DNA of 64,000 nt from Porphyromonas sp. (GTDB lineage Bacteria > Bacteroidota > Bacteroidia > Bacteroidales > Porphyromonadaceae), in assembly GCA_022772085.1 (NCBI GenBank), contig JALFBN010000003.1, positions 248,001 through 312,000 of the forward strand, in the 5' to 3' direction. This document shows positions 57,782 to 64,000 of this stretch, in pieces (the stretch's first letter is position 1; each line of letters starts with the position of its first letter). A program made the position numbers and the translations under genes. The notes below the pieces were generated by a model, which searched no databases, was not told the DNA's origin, and worked only from the letters and a program-made list of their open reading frames with translations.

Positions 57782-58177
57782 TTAATCTTGTCTAAAGTCA
57801 ATCAAAGGCAGAGCGGTCTTTACCGCCTGCAAGATAGCCGTCATTGGGAAAGGTGCGGCCTCCGGATTCACTGTTCCACGTACCAAGATACCTGCAAATG
57901 GCCGGGAAGTCTTGATAGAGGAGATGAGGATACCGGCATACTCATGTCCTCCCGGCAATTCTGCATAAGCTGTACCCTCTTCATTGAGTGGCATAGGCTT
58001 GTGCGTGCCCGAACTAGTCTCTTTGATGATTACGTGTCCAGCATTGATAACCGTCTTTTTATACCCTGTTACATCAAGGGTTCGTCCGCCTCGCACAGAC
58101 TGAAGATTGTCCACGATCACAATGTTATCATTGCTCGTATTAACATCTTCTCTAGGGTTTGTCAAATTACCTGTCAT
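57782..58177 (-). CDS. Head decoration protein
   Basis: 131 residues, 5 bp before the capsid gene. Acidic, beta-rich, with KKTVINAGHVIIKETSSGTHKPMPL and LPGGHEYAGILISSI and RGTVNPEAAP, which fit lambda gpD-like trimeric decoration proteins that stabilise the expanded head (for example the AGxVxxGTVN pattern). Confidence 0.78.
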   Translation of the reverse strand: MTGNLTNPREDVNTSNDNIVIVDNLQSVRGGRTLDVTGYKKTVINAGHVIIKETSSGTHKPMPLNEEGTAYAELPGGHEYAGILISSIKTSRPFAGILVRGTVNPEAAPFPMTAILQAVKTALPLIDFRQD

Positions 58178-58197
58178 TGCATTGTGTTATTAAATTA

Positions 58198-58884
58198 TTA
58201 GATCGGCATTCGTCCAATCACAGCATCAAGTTCTTCCTTTGAGGCCTCTTTATTACCACCTCCGCTTGGAGCAAGAGGTTTGCCGTTTCCTCTTAGATTG
58301 GAGTTTGCCACATTCTGATTTGCGGTTGCTATATCAGTCTCCTTCTCGGTCAAGTATTCAGAAAATGCCTCATCAGTTTCGAATTGCATTCGCTTAAAGT
58401 CCTTCAAAGTTTGCGCCTTGAAAGTCTCGTCCCTGCACTCGTTCAACTTCTCAGTTAGTTTCTCAAGCCTTGATTTTTCCACATCGCCCTTTTCGTACTT
58501 TTCAAGTCTTTCTTGGAGTGGCTTTACCGCACTTGCAACGGCATTAGCAACAATCGTTGCAATGTCATCAGTTGATTTGGGTGCTGGTTTTGGGTCGTCA
58601 CCAGAATTCGGATCTGGATCTGTCTTCTTCTCAACAAAATCATACTTCTTTTTCAAGTTCGTCTCAAAGGTTTTGTTGCTGTCGGAAACCTCCTTGTCAA
58701 CAACTTTGCGATACTCTTTAACGAAGTCATTTACTTGCGCATCAGTAATCTTTTCGACAAGAGTTTTCGCTTCTTCTTCATTTGAGCATTGTAACGCAAT
58801 CATACGTGCCATCTGCTCCAATCCATCTTTTCGCACGCCTGAATACTTGGCGATCAGTAGTGCAAGAATCTGTTGATAGGTCAT
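58198..58884 (-). CDS. Capsid scaffold protein
   Basis: 228 residues from ATG 58884; a TTG ten codons earlier lies near the predicted transcription start. Helical and charged throughout, with a coiled-coil around residues 120-170 (VASAVKPLQERLEKYEKGD) and a flexible GNGKPLAPSGGGN stretch before a helical C terminus. Position before decoration and capsid genes fits a scaffold. A full promoter on the same strand lies just upstream, an unusual second start for late transcription. Confidence 0.75.
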   Translation of the reverse strand: MTYQQILALLIAKYSGVRKDGLEQMARMIALQCSNEEEAKTLVEKITDAQVNDFVKEYRKVVDKEVSDSNKTFETNLKKKYDFVEKKTDPDPNSGDDPKPAPKSTDDIATIVANAVASAVKPLQERLEKYEKGDVEKSRLEKLTEKLNECRDETFKAQTLKDFKRMQFETDEAFSEYLTEKETDIATANQNVANSNLRGNGKPLAPSGGGNKEASKEELDAVIGRMPI

Positions 58885-58911
58885 AGTCAATCGCTTATTT
58901 TTAATCTGCGA

Positions 58912-58944
58912 CAAATGTAGAGTGTTTTATAGTGTAACTACAAA
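58912..58944 (-). promoter_or_regulatory. Promoter of scaffold-capsid genes (TTTG-N21-TACATTTG)
   Basis: On the - strand TTTG (58944-58941), a 21-bp spacer and TACATTTG (58919-58912) form a full Bacteroidetes promoter, about 25 bp before the scaffold ATG. It would restart late transcription after the opposing three-gene insert. Confidence 0.75.
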
Positions 58945-59015
58945 TAAATCGAAATAGAGTTACTAATTAGTTACTAACATCTGAGTTTTTGACACTCACT
59001 ATTCGCCTGAATAGC

Positions 59016-59044
59016 GATTATATTAAATATAATCACTACCTTTG
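59016..59044 (+). promoter_or_regulatory. Promoter and palindromic candidate operator of the ADP-ribosylglycohydrolase operon
   Basis: TACCTTTG (59037-59044) is a -7 element on the + strand. Directly upstream lies an 8-bp perfect inverted repeat GATTATAT-TAA-ATATAATC (59016-59034), in the promoter spacer, where a repressor or activator dimer could bind. A -33 TTTG is lacking, which also suggests activator dependence. The leader is about 80 nt and contains a GAGCTT/AAGCTC hairpin (59088-59104). Confidence 0.55.
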
Positions 59045-59134
59045 CATTATAATAATAACGATGAGTATGTATACAACATAACTGAACGAGCTTTTGAGAA
59101 GCTCAACCAAAAATACCTGTGAATGTGATTTCTA

Positions 59135-59371
59135 ATGAATGGAACGACTATTTACCATGTTTGCTTTGGCGATGAAGAGCATTATTACTTTGGCTCTATT
59201 GCCGCTATTTATGAACGCTTCACCCCCGAACAACTCGGGGTATCATTAAGTCGCTTGTGGTCGTTTGGCATCACCCCTGAGCGTCCTTACAAGAATAGAG
59301 TATGCACGATATTTCGTGGGGTGATACAAAGAAAGAAAGGAAATAGATATGTTAGGCGCAATAATCGGTGA
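59135..59371 (+). CDS. Small protein, first gene of the ADP-ribosylglycohydrolase operon
   Basis: 78 residues. It begins MNGTTIYHVCFGDEEHYYFGS, then AAIYERFTPEQLGVSLSRLWSFG, ITPERPYKNRVCTIFRG and a basic tail with many Arg (GNRYVRRNNR). No family is recognised; the aromatic/Cys-bearing N-terminal half and basic end could bind a nucleotide, protein or nucleic acid. It overlaps the hydrolase start by 23 nt, so translation is coupled. It could be a regulator or an accessory to the hydrolase. Confidence 0.65.
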   Translation: MNGTTIYHVCFGDEEHYYFGSIAAIYERFTPEQLGVSLSRLWSFGITPERPYKNRVCTIFRGVIQRKKGNRYVRRNNR

Positions 59372-60140
59372 CATTGTCGGTTCTCGTTTTGAGTTCAACA
59401 ACACCAATAGGACAGACTTTGAGCTATTCACAGATGAATGCTCATTCACAGATGATACTGTATGCACGGTTGCCGTTGCAGATGCAATCTTGCGTGAAGA
59501 AGACTTCGGGAATGTAATACACGAGTGGTGTAACCGCTATCCTAATCCAATGGGTGGATATGGTGGGCGATTTGTCCAATGGGTGCATTCAGACAATCCC
59601 AAACCATACAACAGCTTTGGCAATGGCTCTGCAATGCGTGTTTCTCCTTGTGGGTATATCCCTCGTATAAATGAAGTGATGTTGAATGCTCGCAAATCAG
59701 CCGAATGTACGCACAACCACCCTGATGGAATCAAGGGGGCTGAATGTGTGGCATTATGTATAGCCCTTTCAAAAAGGCACTATCACAATGTTTCCAAAAT
59801 AGACTGGAATAAGGAGCGTATCAAACAATTGGTCGTTGAGCGTTACGATTACAATCTCGACCAAACTTGTGACGAGATACGAAGAACAAACACATTCAAC
59901 GAAACGTGCCAAGTTACCGTACCACAAGCCATCGTGTGTTTCCTCGAAAGCACCGACTTTGAAAGTGCTATCCGCCTTGCTGTGTCAATAGGTGGTGATA
60001 GCGATACAATAGCTGCCATTACAGGGAGTATTGCAGAAGCATATTGCGGCATTCCTCAACAGATACAAGACAAGGCTTGGGGCTATCTGCCCCAAGAGAT
60101 GCAGGATATAATAACTCAATTTTACAAGATATATGGATAA
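59349..60140 (+). CDS. ADP-ribosylglycohydrolase (DraG/ARH-like)
   Basis: Removes ADP-ribose from modified proteins (arginine side chains in the DraG/ARH1 type). 263 residues, full family length. Metal and substrate motifs are intact: GDIVGSRFE at 7-15, the Mg-binding FTDDT at about 34-38, NGSAMRVSP, and GGDSDTIAAITG near residue 220, followed by EAYCGIP. It sits on the opposite strand within a phage late operon, tail-to-tail with the MuF gene whose C-terminal domain is an ADP-ribosyltransferase. The inferred role is antidote/immunity to that toxin domain, or reversal of its action in the lysogen. Confidence 0.93.
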   Translation: MLGAIIGDIVGSRFEFNNTNRTDFELFTDECSFTDDTVCTVAVADAILREEDFGNVIHEWCNRYPNPMGGYGGRFVQWVHSDNPKPYNSFGNGSAMRVSPCGYIPRINEVMLNARKSAECTHNHPDGIKGAECVALCIALSKRHYHNVSKIDWNKERIKQLVVERYDYNLDQTCDEIRRTNTFNETCQVTVPQAIVCFLESTDFESAIRLAVSIGGDSDTIAAITGSIAEAYCGIPQQIQDKAWGYLPQEMQDIITQFYKIYG

Positions 60141-60465
60141 GAAAGCCCTTATAAGGCAATGCCGCTACTACAGCGGTCAAGATGAAAGTCCATTTAATGA
60201 TGCAACAATGGACTGGTTCTGGGATATGGAACGAGTGTATGTTGCTTCACAAGGACAATTCACAGGGGAACGTGATTACTACGAACAAATAAACGGAAAA
60301 CCCTATCCGGGCATTCCGTTTGATTTGCTTATGGTAATGTTTACTTCGTGGGGAAAGACTACCTATTCAATCAAGGATAGCATCAATGATTTCTACAAAC
60401 TAATAGATGAATACCTATTTATCGCTAACGACCATTGCCAGGAAGATAGAATCCCTGGTCAATAG
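60133..60465 (+). CDS. Small protein, third gene of the ADP-ribosylglycohydrolase operon
   Basis: 110 residues, overlapping the hydrolase stop by 8 nt and ending convergent with the MuF gene (7-nt overlap of the 3' ends). Begins MDKKALIRQCRYYSGQDESPFND and has a long aromatic-rich helical body (WFWDMERVY, FDLLMVMFTSWGKTTYS). Similar small proteins with an N-terminal ALIRQCRYY-type segment are, from memory, found near ADP-ribosylation genes in Bacteroides, but no function is known. Could be a second immunity factor that binds the toxin domain. Confidence 0.7.
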   Translation: MDKKALIRQCRYYSGQDESPFNDATMDWFWDMERVYVASQGQFTGERDYYEQINGKPYPGIPFDLLMVMFTSWGKTTYSIKDSINDFYKLIDEYLFIANDHCQEDRIPGQ

Positions 60466-63050
60466 CCTATATTGCTATCCGAAACATAGGTCAATGGCTT
60501 AACATCTTGACCTATTACTTCACAGTCGATAAACGTTTTACTTCCCACTTGGTACACTTTTGTTATTCGCATTATCGTACCTCGTTGGAACAATGTTTCG
60601 TGTTCAGAGCTAAACGATGTGAAACGTTGCTTGCCGTCCCAGTTCCTGCCCGCTCCATTTCCAAAAGCACTAATAGGCTCTATATACGCTGCTCTTGTTC
60701 CTTTTGGAGCATAGATATTCAACACAACAGATTTATTGCTGAACCCTTTACCTTTTCTGCTACCTGTTGACATAAAACCACCCTCTTGCATTGTCATTCC
60801 GACTAAGGACTGTAGGTCATTAGGCATAGTTCCTCCGGCAAACTTGATGCGTGAAGCAATGACGCCAAGTCCATCATCACCTCTCATAAACCACATATCC
60901 TTTGGCAAGATATTTTTACTGATGTAGGATGTGATGTTATTTACTCGATGCTCAAAATCCTTTCGTGTCTGATGGTTTAGGTATTTACGACCCTGCAACG
61001 GCTCGTTTACATTGCAATAGTGATGGGTATATTCATAGACCTTATCTTTTTCATCTTCTGTTGAAGCTATCCAACTCTTTGCTGCAACGTCAATAAGGGT
61101 TTTGTCCGCAACCTTACCACTACCCTTATCCCAAACAGCTTTATCTTTTCGCTCTTGTGTGTAAGAATCAGGAGCAAAGCCATTGCCCAGCTTGCTTAAC
61201 TTCTTCAAGTCTCGTGCAAGTTTTGCGGCTTCCAACTTTGCCACCTCACTATTTAGTGCATCCGCCTTTCCTTGAAGCTCTGAAATAGAAGCATCATTAG
61301 CAAGCAGGGATTGAAGTTCGGATACAAGCTGTTTAACCTTTGTGCTTTTTGTGCTTTGAGCAAAAGAGAATGAATGACTGGTGCTTGCCTCAATTGCCTG
61401 CTTATCAATCTTGTATTGCACCTTGGTGAGGTGTATTTTGTAAGCATCTTTTGCGACATTCCAAGTCTTATACTTCGTTTGAGCACCATACTTATCTGTA
61501 CCAAAGTACTCTTCGGACTCAAACTTCAACTTCTTGGCTTGCTCTTGCAATGCCAAATTATCCCACGATGCAAGTTTCTTTTCAACAGCACTATATACGA
61601 CCTTGAGTTCATCAAGCGTAAACTGCTTGTGCCACTCGTGTATGTTGGGGATAAGTTTAGAAAGGGCTTGTTCTTTCTTTATCATATCTGATATAGCCTT
61701 TTCAACCTCTCTTGAGATAGATTGCATCTTACCAATATCCCCTGAATCAATAGCATTCTGCAAGGCTGAAAAATCAACCTCGTTATAGTCTTTTGCATTA
61801 TCAAGAATGCCTTGTGCTTCTTGCTTGATAAGTGCGTGCTTTTGCTTTCTTTCCTCCCAACGCTTTTGAATGTCTTGTACTTGTTCAGGTGTACGCTTTT
61901 CGTGCCTAATCGCTGCCTTTTCAAGTAATGTTAGTTGGACATATACCAACCCTTTTGTTAGATCCCCATCGATAAAGTTATCCTTAATAAAATAGGGGGT
62001 TGAACTCCAATTTGCCTGCTTTTCTTCGTTTTCAGAAACCCATTCTTTGAAGTTATCGGGCAAGTCTTTTATCAAGTTCTTGGAGACGTACTTCTTAGCC
62101 TCTTCGCCTCTAAGTGCAGCACGCATACGAGCTACACGATCATCTGAACGCTCCTTGCTATAGAAATCCTCAAGAATAGGAACGCAATAGCACATACATT
62201 GAGGGTGCCATCCTTTGAACTTAAACCATTTAGGGTAACGTCCAACAAGACGCGCGCATAGCTTACACTCGCATAGTGGCTCATGGTTCGATCTCCGCAC
62301 CTCAAATCCAATAACAAAATCGAGATTTTGCCATCTCAACCAATCGGATTCTCGATAAGCCATATTGATTTCCGATCGGGTAAGTCGCATAGCATTCTTA
62401 TAGCTACTTCGGTACACGCCTGTACCGGGATGAAAGGCTTTGGCAGACTTTGAAAGTTGCAAGTTTCCGCGCTTATCTCTCACACGCCTAAATAGGCGGT
62501 TGGGGTCTTGCAAGTTCTGTCGCAAGTCCCTTGAAAGTTGTTGAGCTGAACGCCCCTCTCCAAGTCCGACATCAAGACCAACCTCTATTTGAGCCTTGTA
62601 CTGCTCGGCGTACTTCCATACACGCTCAGATAAGTTCATTCCTCCAACCTTGCGCTGCTGGAATGATTGTAATGCATCAAGATTTCGATCTTGGTACTTC
62701 TTTAGCTGTCCCTTTGTTAGCTTTGTTGTATCGAAGATAGAAGCAATGAACTCATCATTCTTTTGGCAAGCGAAGAGCCACTGCTTCCTTGACCCCAATT
62801 CAATAACCGCCTGCATCTTCTTGGCAAGTCTGTTTATTGTTGTCTGCAAACGAGCCCTTGCCTTCGGGTAATCATCAAAAGAAAAAGGCTTCTCCGTGTC
62901 CACGTCAAGGCTAACAGCCATATTCGCAACATCCTCTGTTGCTTTATTGAATAAAGCATTCACAGCACGTGTATAAGCCACTGTAGTTTTATAGTGGGCG
63001 TTATCGAAACCTTGAAAGGAAAAAACTTTTGTCTTCTGCCTTTTAGCCAT
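60459..63050 (-). CDS. MuF-type minor head protein with C-terminal ADP-ribosyltransferase domain
   Basis: 863 residues, far longer than a simple MuF protein. The N-terminal MuF domain (about 150-295) has AYRESDWLRWQN near 231 and paired Cys clusters CECKLC and HPQCMCYC. A helical, coiled-coil-like linker covers about 300-640. The C-terminal domain (about 660-840) has the three hallmarks of R-S-E-class ADP-ribosyltransferases: Arg723 in WFMRGDD, Ser761-Thr762 in GFMSTG, and Glu816-x-Glu818 in SEHETLFQRGT. E-x-E indicates arginine as acceptor. MuF proteins enter the head and can be injected with DNA, so this is likely a virion-delivered effector. The portal and a small gene precede it. Confidence 0.9.
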   Translation of the reverse strand: MAKRQKTKVFSFQGFDNAHYKTTVAYTRAVNALFNKATEDVANMAVSLDVDTEKPFSFDDYPKARARLQTTINRLAKKMQAVIELGSRKQWLFACQKNDEFIASIFDTTKLTKGQLKKYQDRNLDALQSFQQRKVGGMNLSERVWKYAEQYKAQIEVGLDVGLGEGRSAQQLSRDLRQNLQDPNRLFRRVRDKRGNLQLSKSAKAFHPGTGVYRSSYKNAMRLTRSEINMAYRESDWLRWQNLDFVIGFEVRRSNHEPLCECKLCARLVGRYPKWFKFKGWHPQCMCYCVPILEDFYSKERSDDRVARMRAALRGEEAKKYVSKNLIKDLPDNFKEWVSENEEKQANWSSTPYFIKDNFIDGDLTKGLVYVQLTLLEKAAIRHEKRTPEQVQDIQKRWEERKQKHALIKQEAQGILDNAKDYNEVDFSALQNAIDSGDIGKMQSISREVEKAISDMIKKEQALSKLIPNIHEWHKQFTLDELKVVYSAVEKKLASWDNLALQEQAKKLKFESEEYFGTDKYGAQTKYKTWNVAKDAYKIHLTKVQYKIDKQAIEASTSHSFSFAQSTKSTKVKQLVSELQSLLANDASISELQGKADALNSEVAKLEAAKLARDLKKLSKLGNGFAPDSYTQERKDKAVWDKGSGKVADKTLIDVAAKSWIASTEDEKDKVYEYTHHYCNVNEPLQGRKYLNHQTRKDFEHRVNNITSYISKNILPKDMWFMRGDDGLGVIASRIKFAGGTMPNDLQSLVGMTMQEGGFMSTGSRKGKGFSNKSVVLNIYAPKGTRAAYIEPISAFGNGAGRNWDGKQRFTSFSSEHETLFQRGTIMRITKVYQVGSKTFIDCEVIGQDVKPLTYVSDSNIGY

Positions 63051-63240
63051 TTGTTCTTAGCTCGAAGTATTCACATTGAGGGTCTTTCAGAAACTTTATG
63101 TACTTACCATCGTGATGGTAGGGGCAACGGCACATAAATAGTTCCCCCTGCCAATTCTTCTCATGCCAATTGCAAGAGTGCTTACAATCCTTGCACTTGT
63201 ATCTTGGGACAACACTTGTCTGCGTAGCTCTCTTTGCCAT
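63043..63240 (-). CDS. Small Cys-rich (zinc-ribbon-like) phage protein
   Basis: 65 residues from ATG 63240, which overlaps the portal stop (TGATG). It carries CKDCKHSC and CRCPYHHDG with a final CEYFEL: two Cys pairs and His residues able to bind zinc. Similar short proteins lie between portal and MuF genes in Bacteroides phages, in my memory. It ends 8 nt into the MuF gene. Role unknown. Confidence 0.7.
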   Translation of the reverse strand: MAKRATQTSVVPRYKCKDCKHSCNWHEKNWQGELFMCRCPYHHDGKYIKFLKDPQCEYFELRTNG

Positions 63241-64000
63241 CACGCATCAATTACAGGTTCACCAATAGAGAATGAATTTTCGGCACTTGCTTCTTCTTGT
63301 ATTTGTTCAAAATCTTTTTCTGGGTCTTGCGTGAGATTTGCCCCCTTAACGCTTGCTTTCTGTGATACAAGCGGCTTATTTCCATTTGCAGCTAACCACA
63401 TATTGATCTCTTCAATCTCACTTGTTGGCATATATGGTGTTATTTCTGGCTCTACCTCCAATTCATCCAAAGCATCCTCTAAGTTCGGATTAAGTTGTGC
63501 CAAATATGCCTTTATAACATTGACACGTCTTTGCAGATAATCACCGAACATCTCCATCTTATCCTGCACCTTTAAGTGTGCGTCCATGAATAGCAGTTTG
63601 AGAGCAACACCACTAATCGCTCCCAATCCTTTGACGTTCTCAAAGCTGATGTCCGGTGTCTGTGAGATTGTATAGATAAGTTTGAGGAGCGTTTCAATCT
63701 CTAACTTAACACTCTCAGGCGCATTCTGCCACGAAACATATTGCATCGTCGCCCCTTCCTCTCCTTGAACAACAGCCCCAGACTCTCCCTTTTGAGCAAA
63801 CCCTATTATTTGTCCTGTAACAAAGATTTTTGGGCTTGCATGGTAATCGTTTGTATCAGCAAAGTTCGAAAGTAACTTCTCTAGACGATCAATAAGGTTG
63901 TCAAAATCCTCGGTTTCGAACTTCTCTTGATTGCCATACACTATAGGAATCTTGGCTATTGCATTGACTTTCGGATACCCATCAACAATCGCATATCCGC
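63240..64000 (-). CDS. Portal protein, SPP1 gp6-like (N-terminal part beyond window)
   Basis: The frame runs open through the window end, so the apparent GTG at 63941 is not the start; upstream codons give AIAKIPIVYG just before it. The visible 253 residues include IPIVYGNQEKFETEDFDNLID, KLLSNFADTNDYHASP, and ISGVALKLLFMDAHLKVQDK, typical of the Phage_prot_Gp6 group of dodecameric portals through which DNA enters and the head joins the tail. The acidic C-terminal tail ends in FSIGEPVIDA. It overlaps the next ATG by one base. Confidence 0.9.
   Translation of the reverse strand, partial: GYAIVDGYPKVNAIAKIPIVYGNQEKFETEDFDNLIDRLEKLLSNFADTNDYHASPKIFVTGQIIGFAQKGESGAVVQGEEGATMQYVSWQNAPESVKLEIETLLKLIYTISQTPDISFENVKGLGAISGVALKLLFMDAHLKVQDKMEMFGDYLQRRVNVIKAYLAQLNPNLEDALDELEVEPEITPYMPTSEIEEINMWLAANGNKPLVSQKASVKGANLTQDPEKDFEQIQEEASAENSFSIGEPVIDA

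Noticed and set aside
59349-60140. DraG-type regulator of nitrogenase
   Set aside because: No nif or draT genes are present; the context is a phage late operon beside an ADP-ribosyltransferase domain.
63240-63941. Portal read as a complete 233-residue protein starting at GTG 63941
   Set aside because: The frame stays open to the window end with family-like sequence, so the gene continues beyond it.
1-64000. CRISPR arrays, rRNA genes, or a diversity-generating retroelement
   Set aside because: No regularly spaced repeats, no rRNA sequence and no reverse transcriptase were seen in the window.

Overview
The window looks like the chromosome of a Bacteroidales bacterium, most likely Porphyromonas or a close relative. 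Reasons: the nusA-infB-cvpA-sufBCD order, a meso-diaminopimelate dehydrogenase, the short eukaryote-like ProRS, and repeated matches to the Bacteroidetes promoter -7 element (TAnnTTTG), in three places with TTTG 19-21 bp upstream. This taxonomic call is inference from gene content; no search was run.

Positions 1-40600 are ordinary host chromosome, almost all on the + strand. In order: the 3' part of nusA, infB, cvpA; sufBCD (Fe-S assembly); ispE; a YgiQ radical SAM protein; two tandem DUF3784 membrane proteins; a dolichol-phosphate-mannose-synthase-like glycosyltransferase and dihydroorotase; ilvE; topA, truA, a SPOR lipoprotein and murB; an unusual metallo-beta-lactamase/LipB fusion; a decayed remnant of a YpfJ zinc peptidase; ddh, lgt and a flavodiiron protein; a metal/cobalamin/haem-type ABC importer; a patatin (- strand); rpsO, sppA, lpxK, thiL, mlaEF, proS, queC; a PIF1-like helicase with a TPR tail; and tRNA-Ala(GGC).

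From the 3' end of that tRNA to the window end lies the late half of a temperate siphovirus prophage, transcribed on the - strand. Read in the direction of transcription: portal (cut by the window end), a small Cys-rich protein, MuF minor head protein, scaffold, decoration, capsid, head-tail connectors, tail terminator, tail tube, a G/T frameshift pair of tail chaperones, tape measure, Dit, a large Tal/fibre protein, holin, GH108 endolysin and a probable unimolecular spanin. A candidate structured RNA of about 175 nt with its own promoter and terminator lies between the spanin gene and the tRNA.

Two + strand cassettes interrupt this late operon. One (42.8-44.2 kb) holds small genes, including DUF5053-like and DUF2335-like proteins; two of its genes carry single-base shifts in T runs. 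The other (59.1-60.5 kb) is the most interesting part of the window. The 863-residue MuF protein ends in a recognisable arginine-type ADP-ribosyltransferase domain (R723, S761-T762, E816-x-E818). Immediately tail-to-tail with it is a three-gene operon encoding an ADP-ribosylglycohydrolase and two small proteins. The inference is a capsid-borne, injected ADP-ribosylating effector paired with an enzymatic antidote expressed from the prophage. The cassette has its own promoter with an overlapping palindrome, and the downstream scaffold-capsid operon has its own well-formed promoter facing the other way.
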